Positions 44,349 to 54,261 are shown, counted from the first letter of the stretch. The stretch: 64,000 nucleotides of DNA from Ferruginibacter sp. (GCA_030831945.1 JAURKC010000030.1:110767-174766), one strand, 5' to 3'. Notes: generated from the sequence alone by a model not told the origin. Numbers and translations: made by a program.

Positions 44349-47300
44349 ATGAAAAAATGGTTCTTAGTGCTTTTGATCTTGTGCGCTTCATTGACCAGTA
44401 TTTCACAAGATTTTAGTAATAAGGGAAAGGATTTTTGGGTTGCCTATACGGGTCATATAGATGCTACTTCCTCAAGGATGGCCTTGTATATTACTTCTGA
44501 TCAAGATGCGATAGTTACTGTAGAAGTAAATGGAGTTGCCTCTGCACCAGTCACCGCTTATGCAAATAAAGTAACTACTATTCAAATTACGAGTACTACC
44601 ACACCTAGCAATTTGCTGGCTTATAATGCTCAATCTGAAGGGATTGGTATTAAAAAAGGTATTCATATTACTAGCACCCATAACGTTGCTGTTTATGCGC
44701 ATATTTTAAATGCGGCAAGGTCGGGCTCCACACTAGTAATCCCAACTGCTGTGTTGGGAAGAGAGTATTATGCCGCTAGTTATCAAACAGTAGGTTCTGG
44801 AGCTGGCAATTATTCTGAATTTGCTGTTGTAGCAACTGAGGATAGTACAACGGTTGATATAGTTCCTACACAACCTGATATATCCAATAAGCGCGCTGCT
44901 AATGTGGCTTTTCAGGTCAAGCTCAATAAGGGTGATGTTTACCAGTATCAGAGTATCAATGATCTCTCTGGTTCTTATATCAAATCAGTAGCTTCATCTA
45001 CCGTTTCTTGTAAACCAATTGCTGTTTTCTCAGGATCTACCAGAACATTTATGGGCTGTCCAAATGCTAGTTCGGGAGATAATTTATATCAGCAGATGTT
45101 TCCTTTTTCATCCTGGGGTAAGATTTATTATACCGCTCCTTTTAAAAATAAATCCTACGATATTTTTAGAATATTTGTTCAGGATCCTTCAGAGATAGTT
45201 TATGTAGATGGGGTTGCTTTAAATCAATCCTCCATTATTAGTAATCGCTATTATGATCTAAGTACTTCAGGAAATAATAAAGCCCAAGTGATCAGTTCCA
45301 GTAAACCAATCTGTGTTTTACAATATATCACCGCACAGAATTGTGATAATGTACCCAGTGATCCTGAAATGATCATATTAAATTCAATAGAGCAAACCTT
45401 GAGTGATATTACGGTCATGTCGGCAAGAAAGGATTTGACTCCTCCCAATACTCAAATAGATAATCACTATTTAAATATAATTTTTAAGACGAGCACTTTC
45501 AATTCTTTAAAAATTGACGGGGCAAAACCAATTGCAGTGCCGACTGCTATTGGTAGCACTGGGTACTCCTATATTCAGGAAGATGTAACTTCTTCTACCA
45601 ATGTTAATCCTTATCATCGAATAGTTTCAGATAGTGGTTTTATGTGCATTGCCTATGGTTTTGGTGCAGTAGAATCTTATGGATATAATGCAGGTACTAA
45701 TGTGAAAGACCTTTATCAATATATTACACTTCGAAGTCAATATGCTTCTGTCAATTTTCCAGCAACTTGTAAAGGAACTCCAGTAAATTTATCTATCACC
45801 TTACCTTATTTGCCTACAAGTTTAGTTTGGGATTTTGCTAATAACGCTGGAGTTAGTCCTAATATAAATGTTATAAACAATGCACCTGTTCCTGATAGTG
45901 TGTTTGTTAGAGATGGTAGAACTGTAAATGTATTTAAATTACCTGGTCTGTATAATTTTACTGTAAAAGGTACGGTACCCATAAAGGTAACTGCCAATAA
46001 TTCATCGCCCGATGGCTGCAGTGGATTACAAGAAATTAATTATGATGTATTGGTTTATGATGCACCCAAAGCAAATTTTACTATTACTCAAACTGGTTGT
46101 GTTACCGATGATGTAAAGTTTTTTGATGCTACTATTGGAAGTGGAAGACCAACTGTAAAATGGAATTGGGATTTTGGTGATGCTACAGTTGATAGGGTAA
46201 AGGATCCAGTGAAAAGATATTCCAATGCAGCTCCAGGTTCTTTTGCTGTTAAAATGATTTCGATCAATGATATTGGATGTATTGCAGACACCACTATTCC
46301 AATTGCGATTAGTACTGTACCCAAAGCTCAATTTTTGATGACGGATACTATTTGTACCAATAAGGTAATTGAGTTGACCGATTCAAGTTCTAATGAAGTT
46401 GGAACCATTGTTAAATGGTATTGGGATTATGGAGATGGCGTATTTGATACGCTTCAAACAAAATCGAATCGCTCTCATAGTTATAACTTATCGGGGTCTA
46501 AAACAGTTACTTTGAAAGTAGTGACAAATACAGGTTGTAAAAGTTTAGTTGCCAGTAAAAATATAGTTATTCATCCAAATCCTATCGCTGGATTTATTTC
46601 TCCTGAGGTTTGTTTAAGTGATAGCTATGCAGACTTTAAAGATACCAGCTCAATAGCAACGAGTACTATTGTTAGTTGGTTATGGAATTTCGGAGATCCA
46701 GTTTCAGGTTCTTTAAATGTATCTAGTTTGCAAAACCCTAAACACAGTTATTCAGTAGTAGGTCCTTATACTGTAAACTTAACAGTTACAGGTAGTGGAG
46801 GATGTGCTAGTACAATTAGTCAAGATTTTATTGTTAATGCTAGTAATCCAAAGGCAGATTTTACGGTAGGAAATTCAGTTACTCTTTGTGCTAATGATTC
46901 GGTAAGTATCACTAATATTTCCGCTGTATTTCCTGGTTCAGTAACTAAGGTAGAAATCTATTGGGATAATATAGGGGCACCGAATTTATTCGAGTTAGAT
47001 GATCTTCCTTTCCTTGGAAAAATATACAAACATTTGTATCCTAATTTTCAAACACCGCTTACAAAAAATTTCATCATCCGATTAAGGGCTTATTCTGGAA
47101 CAATTTGTGTTGAAGATAAATTACAAACGATTACAGTTAATGCATCACCCAAGGTAAGTTTTGGTAGTTTATTACCTTTATGTTTGGATGCCTTACCTTA
47201 TCAAATTATAGAGGCTTCAGAGACGGCTGGTATGCCTGGTACATTTAAATATACTGGTCTAGGTGTTTCAAGTACAGGAATTTTTAGTCCTACTATTGCA

Positions 47301-48695
47301 GGAGCAGGTAACCATCGAATTTTATATACGTATACTTCTTCCGCTGGAGGCTGTATAGATACTGCCTCTCAGTTGATTACAGTAATGGCACCACCTATAG
47401 CTGATTTTACTTATGATCAACCTGCCTGCGAAACAAAAAATATTTTTTTTAATAGTACTTCTTCTACAATGGTAGGACAGTTAACACAATTTATTTGGGA
47501 TTTTGGAGATGGATTAGCAGCAGTAATAAAAAATACTCCCCAATCTTTTTCTCATGTTTATTCAAAAGCTGGTGATTATTCTGTTGCATTAAAAGTGTCT
47601 ACTTCTAATGGTTGTATCAGTTCTTTAAAACAATTAAAGGTTTCTGTTAGACCATTACCCCATCCTAATTTTTCGGTACCTGCAACTGCATGTTTACCTA
47701 ATGCATCTGTACTATTCACTAATCAGACTACCATAGAAGATGGAACTGAAAATACCATAACCTATAATTGGGTTTTTGGTGATCCAATGAGTGGCGTAAA
47801 TAATATTTCTATTGCTAACTCTCCAATACATGTCTATTCATCTATTGGCGCTTATAATATATATTTAAAGGCTACTAGTGGTTACGGTTGTGTAAGTGAT
47901 ACAACCATACTTTTCAATGCTATTCATTCGCAACCTAAAGCAATTATAGGCACCGATTTTCCAGAAGTTTGTCTTGGTAATAAAGTTGTATTCTCATCAA
48001 TGTTAAGCGGCATAGATACTGTTGCAACAGCATGGAATTGGAGTTTTGGTGATGGTCAAAGTGATTTGACTCGAAGTCCAGAACATTTATATAAAACAGC
48101 TAGTACTTTTGATGTAAGTCTTTCAATCAAAAATAATTTTGGATGTATGAGTGATACAGTAAAAAAAATATTTAGTGTAAATCCAAATCCAACAGTTGAT
48201 ATTGGACCCGATAGAGTAGTGTTAGAAGGAGGTTCTGTAGTTTTATCTTCTTTGGTGACCGGTACTGAATTACAATATTTATGGTCACCTGCTAGCTATT
48301 TAAATTCTGTAACTAATCCAAGTGCAACTGTGGTAAACCCATTAACAGATATAGGTTATACGTTGACGATAACGGCAAAGGGTGGTTGTAAATCTTCGGA
48401 CAGTTTGTTTATTAAGATTTTGTCAGCCATTAAAGTACCTAATTTATTTTCTCCCAATGGAGATGGAATTAACGACAGATGGTTAATTAAATATTTAGAT
48501 TCTTATCCAGATTGCAGTTTGCAAGTATTTACTAGAAGTGGACAGTTGGTGTATGAAACAAAGAAATACACGGATGCTTCGGCTTGGGATGGAACTTTAA
48601 AGGGAAAGCAATTACCTTTTGATACTTATTATTATATTTTACAACCAGGAAGTGGTCGAAAGCCTATTACTGGATATGTCACTATTTTAAAATAG
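44349..48695 (+). CDS. Giant PKD-repeat T9SS cargo with type-B sorting domain
   Basis: A 1448-residue surface or secreted protein. The signal peptide is about 1-20. Residues roughly 25-450 resemble the IgGFc-binding N-terminal domain (GKDFWVAYTGH start). Then several PKD-like beta-sandwich repeats follow, recognised by WxFGD-type motifs near 603, 690, 777, 1047, 1138 and 1229. A gliding-motility/type-B C-terminal domain ends the protein (about 1362-1448), with the signature PNLFSPNGDGINDRW. Type-B cargoes are exported by the type IX system and often need a PorP/SprF partner, which is the next gene, 24 bases on. A -7-like TAAAATTG lies at 44330-44337. Confidence 0.87.
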   Translation: MKKWFLVLLILCASLTSISQDFSNKGKDFWVAYTGHIDATSSRMALYITSDQDAIVTVEVNGVASAPVTAYANKVTTIQITSTTTPSNLLAYNAQSEGIGIKKGIHITSTHNVAVYAHILNAARSGSTLVIPTAVLGREYYAASYQTVGSGAGNYSEFAVVATEDSTTVDIVPTQPDISNKRAANVAFQVKLNKGDVYQYQSINDLSGSYIKSVASSTVSCKPIAVFSGSTRTFMGCPNASSGDNLYQQMFPFSSWGKIYYTAPFKNKSYDIFRIFVQDPSEIVYVDGVALNQSSIISNRYYDLSTSGNNKAQVISSSKPICVLQYITAQNCDNVPSDPEMIILNSIEQTLSDITVMSARKDLTPPNTQIDNHYLNIIFKTSTFNSLKIDGAKPIAVPTAIGSTGYSYIQEDVTSSTNVNPYHRIVSDSGFMCIAYGFGAVESYGYNAGTNVKDLYQYITLRSQYASVNFPATCKGTPVNLSITLPYLPTSLVWDFANNAGVSPNINVINNAPVPDSVFVRDGRTVNVFKLPGLYNFTVKGTVPIKVTANNSSPDGCSGLQEINYDVLVYDAPKANFTITQTGCVTDDVKFFDATIGSGRPTVKWNWDFGDATVDRVKDPVKRYSNAAPGSFAVKMISINDIGCIADTTIPIAISTVPKAQFLMTDTICTNKVIELTDSSSNEVGTIVKWYWDYGDGVFDTLQTKSNRSHSYNLSGSKTVTLKVVTNTGCKSLVASKNIVIHPNPIAGFISPEVCLSDSYADFKDTSSIATSTIVSWLWNFGDPVSGSLNVSSLQNPKHSYSVVGPYTVNLTVTGSGGCASTISQDFIVNASNPKADFTVGNSVTLCANDSVSITNISAVFPGSVTKVEIYWDNIGAPNLFELDDLPFLGKIYKHLYPNFQTPLTKNFIIRLRAYSGTICVEDKLQTITVNASPKVSFGSLLPLCLDALPYQIIEASETAGMPGTFKYTGLGVSSTGIFSPTIAGAGNHRILYTYTSSAGGCIDTASQLITVMAPPIADFTYDQPACETKNIFFNSTSSTMVGQLTQFIWDFGDGLAAVIKNTPQSFSHVYSKAGDYSVALKVSTSNGCISSLKQLKVSVRPLPHPNFSVPATACLPNASVLFTNQTTIEDGTENTITYNWVFGDPMSGVNNISIANSPIHVYSSIGAYNIYLKATSGYGCVSDTTILFNAIHSQPKAIIGTDFPEVCLGNKVVFSSMLSGIDTVATAWNWSFGDGQSDLTRSPEHLYKTASTFDVSLSIKNNFGCMSDTVKKIFSVNPNPTVDIGPDRVVLEGGSVVLSSLVTGTELQYLWSPASYLNSVTNPSATVVNPLTDIGYTLTITAKGGCKSSDSLFIKILSAIKVPNLFSPNGDGINDRWLIKYLDSYPDCSLQVFTRSGQLVYETKKYTDASAWDGTLKGKQLPFDTYYYILQPGSGRKPITGYVTILK

Positions 48696-48719
48696 TAGTC
48701 ATTCTATCAAAACCAATTA

Positions 48720-49751
48720 ATGAAAAATATAATTATTTTATTATTATTTCTATTTTTATCTGGATTGATTTTTTCTCAATCCAAGCCATACTATTCGCAA
48801 TATATTTTGAACAATTATATTCTTAATCCAGCCGTTGCAGGAATTGAAAATTATAAGGATGTAAAATTAAGTTATCGAAATCAATGGGCAGGTATCGATG
48901 GTGCACCTGTTACCACTTATTTTAGTATTCATGGTCCTATTGGAAAGACAGACTATAAAACTTCTGCTACCTCATTTGAAGTGCCTGGTAAAAATCCACG
49001 TGGCAAGCAATTTTCTGATCATTACACTGCAGCTGATGCTCATCATGGGGTTGGTATTACTGCATTGAATGATAAAACCGGTTTTATTAATCGTTGGACT
49101 ACCTATGCATCTTATGCTTATCACCAACCATTAAGTGTTGCCACTACTTTGTCTGCTGGAATAAATATGGGCGTTACAGGATTCAATTTAGATAGGACGA
49201 AAATAAATTTTGCAGATTTAGATCCGAATGATCCAGCCATTGGGTTTATAAATGGAGAGGTAAAAGTTATCAAGCCTGAGTTAGGGGCAGGGTTGTGGCT
49301 TTATGGTGCTGATTACTTTGCTGGACTTTCTGTACAAAATATTTTAGTTGGAACAGTAAAGTTTAATGCAGGGGCTTCCACTAGTAATTATTTTTCTCCT
49401 AATTATTTTTTAACTGGAGGTCATCGTTTTTTTCTGACAGATGATATCAGTGCACTTCCTTCTGTAATGATACAATATATGCAACCTCAATTATATGGAC
49501 TTCATACCAATATAAAATTTCAATACCTTGATAAGCTTTGGGTAGGAGGGAGCTATCACTTTTCTGATTTAATTAGTGGCTATTCTGCTATGGCAGGTTT
49601 CAATTTGTCCAATACTTTCAATATCAGTTATGCCTATGAAACTAGCATGGGTTCTCAATACAGAATTTTTACAAAAAATACCCATGAAATTGTTTTGGGT
49701 TTTTTGTTAGGTAATAAATATGGTGATTTTTGTCCTAGAAATGTTTGGTAG
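48720..49751 (+). CDS. PorP/SprF-type outer-membrane protein
   Basis: A 343-residue exported protein (signal about 1-19) with the PorP/SprF pattern: YYSQYILNNYILNPAVAG at about 23-40, YRNQWAGIDGAPVT and the late barrel strands. It belongs to the T9SS accessory family whose SprF member is needed for secretion of type-B cargoes in Flavobacterium. Placed directly after such a cargo gene, it is very probably its dedicated partner. A clear terminator follows. Confidence 0.9.
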   Translation: MKNIIILLLFLFLSGLIFSQSKPYYSQYILNNYILNPAVAGIENYKDVKLSYRNQWAGIDGAPVTTYFSIHGPIGKTDYKTSATSFEVPGKNPRGKQFSDHYTAADAHHGVGITALNDKTGFINRWTTYASYAYHQPLSVATTLSAGINMGVTGFNLDRTKINFADLDPNDPAIGFINGEVKVIKPELGAGLWLYGADYFAGLSVQNILVGTVKFNAGASTSNYFSPNYFLTGGHRFFLTDDISALPSVMIQYMQPQLYGLHTNIKFQYLDKLWVGGSYHFSDLISGYSAMAGFNLSNTFNISYAYETSMGSQYRIFTKNTHEIVLGFLLGNKYGDFCPRNVW

Positions 49752-49755
49752 GAGC

Positions 49756-49797
49756 AAAAAAAACAGTTGATCAAGTTTTACTTAATCAACTGTTTTT
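49756..49797 (+). terminator. Intrinsic terminator after the PorP/SprF gene
   Basis: A 13-bp A/T-flanked stem (49759-49771 with 49785-49797) and a three-bp inner stem, with a T-run on the 3' side. Confidence 0.85.
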
Positions 49798-49869
49798 AAA
49801 GCTAAGTATTTTTCCAAATCCTGTTCGATAGCGTTTATGTAATCGATAATCAGAAAATCTATATTATTA

Positions 49870-50754
49870 TTACGGCCAATAGGTAGGTATTTTTTTACGT
49901 AAAAAGGCAACACTTCTTTCTAGTTGGTCCATTCCATCAACACCATCTTCAATACTAATCCAACTATCAAAACCTACTCTTTTTAATTCAGTAAAAATGG
50001 CATCATAATCATTCAGTCCTTTACCTATTTCGCCATGACTTAATCTTTTTGCATAACCTGCAGCACCGCCTTCTTCTTTTCTAAGGTCTTCTAAAGTACC
50101 TTCTTTTAAATAACGGTCACTGGCATGCATAGTTACTACTCGGTGAGATACGCGCTTAAGTAATTCAATAGGATCTTCACCTGCTAAATAAGTATTACTT
50201 GGATCATAGTTTACTCCAAAAAATGGATGCTCAATACTATCAACTAGTTGACAGAATACATCCATTTGTTGGGCAAATTCAGGGTAAGTCCAAAAATCAT
50301 CCTTGTAATGATTTTCTAGAATCAGCGTAATATTTCTTTCTTGAGCATAAGGAAGACATTCATAGATACAATCAGCGGCTAATTTAACTCCGTCATTAAT
50401 TGATAATTCAGGTCTACGCTGACCAGATAACACTCTACAATAGTTGCCGCCCAAAGTATGCGTCATATCGATCCATTTTTTTTGCTTAGCAACTTCTATG
50501 TCACGAAATGCTTTATCGGGATGGGTAAAATCAGGCGAGCAGCACATCATCGGGATTGTCTTGCCATGATCTTCCACTTGCTTTCTAAACGGAAGCCAAT
50601 TTTTTTCGTCACTCATTTCTAAAAATCCTGCATACCATTCCAATCCTTCAATATCAAGTTTACAGGCTAGTTCAATCCACTCAGACACCTTCATTGTTCC
50701 ATCTTTACATAATTGTTGCATGAAGGCTTTTGGAAATACAGCTATTTTCGGCAT
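49870..50754 (-). CDS. Xylose-isomerase-like TIM-barrel sugar isomerase/epimerase
   Basis: A 294-residue soluble enzyme of the AP endonuclease 2/xylose isomerase-like superfamily. Metal and acid residues of the family are visible: the Glu in LILENHYKDD near 145, NYDPSNTYLAGEDP near 190, and the closing ISIEDGVDG near 275. Members epimerise or isomerise ketoses, or eliminate 3-keto-glycosides; the substrate is not decided by sequence. It is the last gene of the four-gene minus-strand unit with the SDR, the zinc-type dehydrogenase and the HUMPS aldolase (gap 19 bases to the SDR). Confidence 0.82.
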   Translation of the reverse strand: MPKIAVFPKAFMQQLCKDGTMKVSEWIELACKLDIEGLEWYAGFLEMSDEKNWLPFRKQVEDHGKTIPMMCCSPDFTHPDKAFRDIEVAKQKKWIDMTHTLGGNYCRVLSGQRRPELSINDGVKLAADCIYECLPYAQERNITLILENHYKDDFWTYPEFAQQMDVFCQLVDSIEHPFFGVNYDPSNTYLAGEDPIELLKRVSHRVVTMHASDRYLKEGTLEDLRKEEGGAAGYAKRLSHGEIGKGLNDYDAIFTELKRVGFDSWISIEDGVDGMDQLERSVAFLRKKIPTYWP

Positions 50755-50773
50755 AGTTTTTTATTTGATTTGT

Positions 50774-51574
50774 TTATTTACTTACTTGAATTGTACTTGC
50801 ATCTTTAGGTGGATTACGACCTATAAATGGATGTTGTTCTAATTCTACCACTTGTCCACTGATAGGTCCGCATTCGTCGGCTAACCAATAGATGGCAGCT
50901 GCAGCAATTTCTTTAGGCCATAAAATACGACCTGCAGGAGCGTATACTGATGGTAGATCTTTGTACCAATCTTCTGCTAAGCCGTGTTCCTTCTTTCTTT
51001 CGCGTTCTGTCTCGGTTAAAATCCAACCAGGATTAATTTGATTAACCCTCACATGGTTTTCACGATGAAGGGTATCGCCTAAATTACGAGTTAAGGTCAT
51101 TAATGCACCTTTAGAAACACTATAAGCAAGTAGGTTAGGTTCCCCACTATATGCATTTACAGATCCAATATTTAGCACACAACCTTTGTTAAGCGTAAGC
51201 TGAGGAAGCGCTGCTTTAATTAGTAAAAAAGGCGCAACTGTATTTATTTGAAAAATACGTTGTAAAAATTCACTGTCTGTGGTGTGAATATTGGAGGAAG
51301 CAACGATTGCTGCATTATTCACAATGGCATCTAATTTTCCAAAATTTTTTACTGCAACATTTACTAAGCGTTCAGCAGTTCCTGCTTCAGCTAAATTATC
51401 AATATGCAATACAGCGTTTTCTTTTCCTAGTTCACCTACTACTTCTTCTCCCCATTTTTGTTCCAAACCATGAATCACGACTTTTGCTCCTTCCGAAACA
51501 CATTTCAGTGCAATCGCTTTTCCAATACCAGTAGTACTTCCGGTTATAATAATTACTTTATCTTTTAATCGCAT
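50774..51574 (-). CDS. Short-chain dehydrogenase/reductase
   Basis: A 266-residue classical SDR. The cofactor motif TGSTTGIG is at 11-18, the active-site Ser is in NIGSVNAYSG near 138, and Tyr151 and Lys155 lie in YSVSK. It would oxidise or reduce a hydroxyl or keto group of the pathway's sugar with NAD(P). Its ATG directly follows the stop of the upstream dehydrogenase gene (TAAATG), so translation is coupled. Confidence 0.9.
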   Translation of the reverse strand: MRLKDKVIIITGSTTGIGKAIALKCVSEGAKVVIHGLEQKWGEEVVGELGKENAVLHIDNLAEAGTAERLVNVAVKNFGKLDAIVNNAAIVASSNIHTTDSEFLQRIFQINTVAPFLLIKAALPQLTLNKGCVLNIGSVNAYSGEPNLLAYSVSKGALMTLTRNLGDTLHRENHVRVNQINPGWILTETERERKKEHGLAEDWYKDLPSVYAPAGRILWPKEIAAAAIYWLADECGPISGQVVELEQHPFIGRNPPKDASTIQVSK

Positions 51575-52612
51575 TTATACAGGTTTTAAAACGCTTTTTA
51601 CAACTTCCCCTTTGTGCATTTTTTCAAATGCTTCATGCCAATCGGTAATTGCCCATACGCCACCAATGATAGGTTTTACATCTAACATTCCTGTAGAAAG
51701 TAAACGGATTACTTTTTCCCAAATTGGCCAGTTATGACTAAAGCTACCTTTTAGGGTTACATTTTTTTGAACTAATGGATCTAAAGAAAAACCAAGTGGT
51801 TGAGGTCCCCATCCAACTTTAGTAATATGTCCATTAGGTCTTACCAATTGTATGGCAATCTTAAGCGTGATACTAGCACCGGCTGCATCAATAATAAAAT
51901 CTGCACCCAAACCATCTTTTTGTTTAGCCCATTCAGTAGCATCACCAACAATTACATCACAGCCATATTGTTTAGCAATATTAAGACGGTGACGGTCATT
52001 TTCTAAACCAACAATAGCCACTTCAGCACCACATAATCTTGCCATCGCTGCACAAAGAATTCCAATAGTTCCAGGCCCAAGAACGATTACTCTGTCGCCT
52101 GGCTTAATATGAGAATTTTCAACTACGGCATTATACGCTACACAACATGGCTCTGTAAGACAAGCTTGTTCAAATGGAAGATTATCAGGAACGTTATGTA
52201 AGCACCTAGCAGGTACTCTTACATATTTGGTCATAGCGCCATTAACACCATATCCAAATCCTTTTCTATCTGGGTCTAGATTGTATAAACCTGTTCTTGT
52301 TAAAGGACTATTAGGATTGATAATAGCAGCGGTTTCGCTCACTACTCTGTCACCTTCTTTCCAACCAGTTACTCTGCTTCCAATTTCAGCAATATGGCCA
52401 CCAAATTCATGTCCAAGTACTACTGGATAATTTACTGGCCAGCTATGGTCAGATGTCCATTGATGTAAGTCACTTCCACATACTCCAACATTCGCTACTT
52501 CTAATAAGATATCATCTTCACCAATAGTGGGTCTTTCGATTTCACGTATTTCAACTGAACCTTTTTCAGGAGAAAAGTTTACAACTGCAGCCGATGTATT
52601 TTTTGTTGACAT
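51575..52612 (-). CDS. Zinc-type medium-chain dehydrogenase lacking structural-zinc cysteines
   Basis: A 345-residue MDR-superfamily dehydrogenase, similar to sorbitol/threonine/galactitol types. The catalytic zinc ligands are Cys45 (GVCGSD) and His68-Glu69 (GHEF), and the Rossmann motif is GPGTIGILCA near 173. The lobe that normally holds four cysteines for a structural zinc (about 93-120) has none, so only the catalytic zinc is predicted. It would oxidise a secondary alcohol of a sugar. It lies between the HUMPS gene (30 bases) and the SDR gene (directly adjoining). Confidence 0.87.
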   Translation of the reverse strand: MSTKNTSAAVVNFSPEKGSVEIREIERPTIGEDDILLEVANVGVCGSDLHQWTSDHSWPVNYPVVLGHEFGGHIAEIGSRVTGWKEGDRVVSETAAIINPNSPLTRTGLYNLDPDRKGFGYGVNGAMTKYVRVPARCLHNVPDNLPFEQACLTEPCCVAYNAVVENSHIKPGDRVIVLGPGTIGILCAAMARLCGAEVAIVGLENDRHRLNIAKQYGCDVIVGDATEWAKQKDGLGADFIIDAAGASITLKIAIQLVRPNGHITKVGWGPQPLGFSLDPLVQKNVTLKGSFSHNWPIWEKVIRLLSTGMLDVKPIIGGVWAITDWHEAFEKMHKGEVVKSVLKPV

Positions 52613-52642
52613 ATAAATTAATTTTAAAATATTTTAATCAAT

Positions 52643-53338
52643 TTAGGCAATATCGCCATAAGCATGAATCTTTTCACAAATCAACCTCAAGGAGGCTTCT
52701 AAGTTACCATCTGCAGTTTTGAAAGCATCTGCATCAATAGTAAGCGGAGCTCCCAATACTACTAATGGCGCACCAAAGGCAGGACATTGAATAGCTTGTT
52801 CTAGTGTCAATCCACCAACAGCTTGTACAGGTATTTTAACAGCATTTACTACTTCTCTTAATTGGTCTAATGGACTTGGCATACGTAAACCCTGAGCGGC
52901 GATACCTCTTCTTTCATCATAACCAATATGGTGAATCACATAATCACAGCCTAAGTCTTCTAACCATTTTGCCGCTTCCACCATGTCAGGACAACCTAGG
53001 TTGTCACCCATTACTTTAGCGCCAAAATCTTTACCAGCCTTCACTACACATTTAATAGTTTCAGCGTGTGCTCTTGCCATTACTACTACATGCGTTGCAC
53101 CAGCTTTTGCCATCATTTCTGCTTCTAGATAGCCACCATCCATTGTTTTTAAATCTGCAACGATTGGAATACCAGGAAATGCTTCACGGAGTTTTTTTAC
53201 ACCATGTAATCCTTCCGCTAAAATTAAAGGGGTACCTGCTTCTAGCCAGTCAACTCCTGCGCGCATAGCCATAGCAGCAGTTTCTAGCGCTTCATCGATA
53301 TTTGTTAGGTCAAGTGATATTTGTACAATCGGCTTCAT
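52643..53338 (-). CDS. HUMPS-family decarboxylase/aldolase (KGPDC/HPS-like)
   Basis: A 231-residue TIM-barrel enzyme of the OMP decarboxylase superfamily. It contains the HUMPS signature DLKTMD at 62-67 (Asp62, Lys64, Asp67), with the preceding Asp10 and the EAGTP loop near 33-37. The family includes 3-keto-L-gulonate-6-phosphate decarboxylase and 3-hexulose-6-phosphate synthase; which activity applies is open. It is the first gene of the four-gene unit and its start is about 244 bases from the divergent DUF1080 gene. Confidence 0.85.
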   Translation of the reverse strand: MKPIVQISLDLTNIDEALETAAMAMRAGVDWLEAGTPLILAEGLHGVKKLREAFPGIPIVADLKTMDGGYLEAEMMAKAGATHVVVMARAHAETIKCVVKAGKDFGAKVMGDNLGCPDMVEAAKWLEDLGCDYVIHHIGYDERRGIAAQGLRMPSPLDQLREVVNAVKIPVQAVGGLTLEQAIQCPAFGAPLVVLGAPLTIDADAFKTADGNLEASLRLICEKIHAYGDIA

Positions 53339-53582
53339 TTGAATAGTTTTAAGTTAAGGGCTTAAAATTAGGTTAAGAATCTTATGTAAAGCAATTTGGA
53401 ACTGTTTTTTTTTTTGATATATTTTTTGTATAAAATTATTCTTGAAATAAACCTTGGGGCATATAGAATCCTATGATTGATCATTATTCTCCAGTTCTGT
53501 ATCAATCAAAATTTGGGAAATTTCCTATTCATTGCATAAATTACTTTATCTATCGTTTTAAATAGATTCAAAAAATAGCAAT

Positions 53583-54209
53583 ATGAAAAATAACCGTAGC
53601 TACATTTTACTTATTCTAGTGGCAAGTATCGTATTTGCTAGTGCATTTAAAAGTAACCAGCATTCGTCTACTCATGAAGAAAAATGGATTTCCTTATTTA
53701 ATGGAAAAGATCTTACTGGTTGGACTTCAAGAGGGGTAGTGAATTGGAAAGTCATTAATGGAGTTATCACTGGATCGGGAGGCCTTGGTCATCTTTATGC
53801 AGATCCAGTAGTAACTGATTTTGAAGCGAAGGGTGAATTTCGAATTACCGATTTAGGCAATGGAGCAAATAGTGGTTTTTATTTTAGGTCAAATGAATCC
53901 AAAGATAATCCGAACGGATTTCCTAGAGGTTACGAAGCTCAAATTTGTAATAGTCAAGATGCTTATACAGGATGGCTTTGGAAACCAGGAAAGCCTACGG
54001 GAAAAGCATCTGCTCTGCTAACCAAGAATGGAGAATGGTTTACCATGCGGGTAAAAGCAGTTGGGTCACATATTCAGATTTGGGTGAAAGATTCATTGGT
54101 TACTACCCATGATGATGCAGACTATACGCAAGGCCATTTTGCTTTACAATGTCATAATGATAAAATGCTGGCTGAAGCGAGGAATTTGTACTACAGAGTA
54201 ATCAAATAA
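53583..54209 (+). CDS. DUF1080 (3-keto-disaccharide hydrolase family) protein
   Basis: A 208-residue exported protein (signal peptide about 1-22) with one concanavalin-like beta-sandwich. The DUF1080 pattern is plain: WISLFNGKDLTGW near 34-46, DFEAKGEFRI, NSGFYFRSN near 98-106, YEAQICN near 118-124, and the ending RNLYYRVIK. Many members are annotated as 3-keto-disaccharide hydrolases that act on oxidised glycosides. Divergent from the HUMPS operon and convergent with the permease gene. Confidence 0.87.
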   Translation: MKNNRSYILLILVASIVFASAFKSNQHSSTHEEKWISLFNGKDLTGWTSRGVVNWKVINGVITGSGGLGHLYADPVVTDFEAKGEFRITDLGNGANSGFYFRSNESKDNPNGFPRGYEAQICNSQDAYTGWLWKPGKPTGKASALLTKNGEWFTMRVKAVGSHIQIWVKDSLVTTHDDADYTQGHFALQCHNDKMLAEARNLYYRVIK

Positions 54210-54261
54210 AATTCAGCAAGTTTATTTGCAGAGTTGATATTTTTTGATATAGTTTTTCTAC

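Noticed and set aside
46026..46331. Open frames opposite the PKD-repeat cargo gene
   Set aside because: Antisense frames of a repetitive coding region with Ser/Ile-rich translations and no domain.
53516..53525. GGAAATTTCC palindrome upstream of the DUF1080 gene
   Set aside because: A ten-base palindrome occurs by chance in sequence of this composition; no second copy or context supports an operator.
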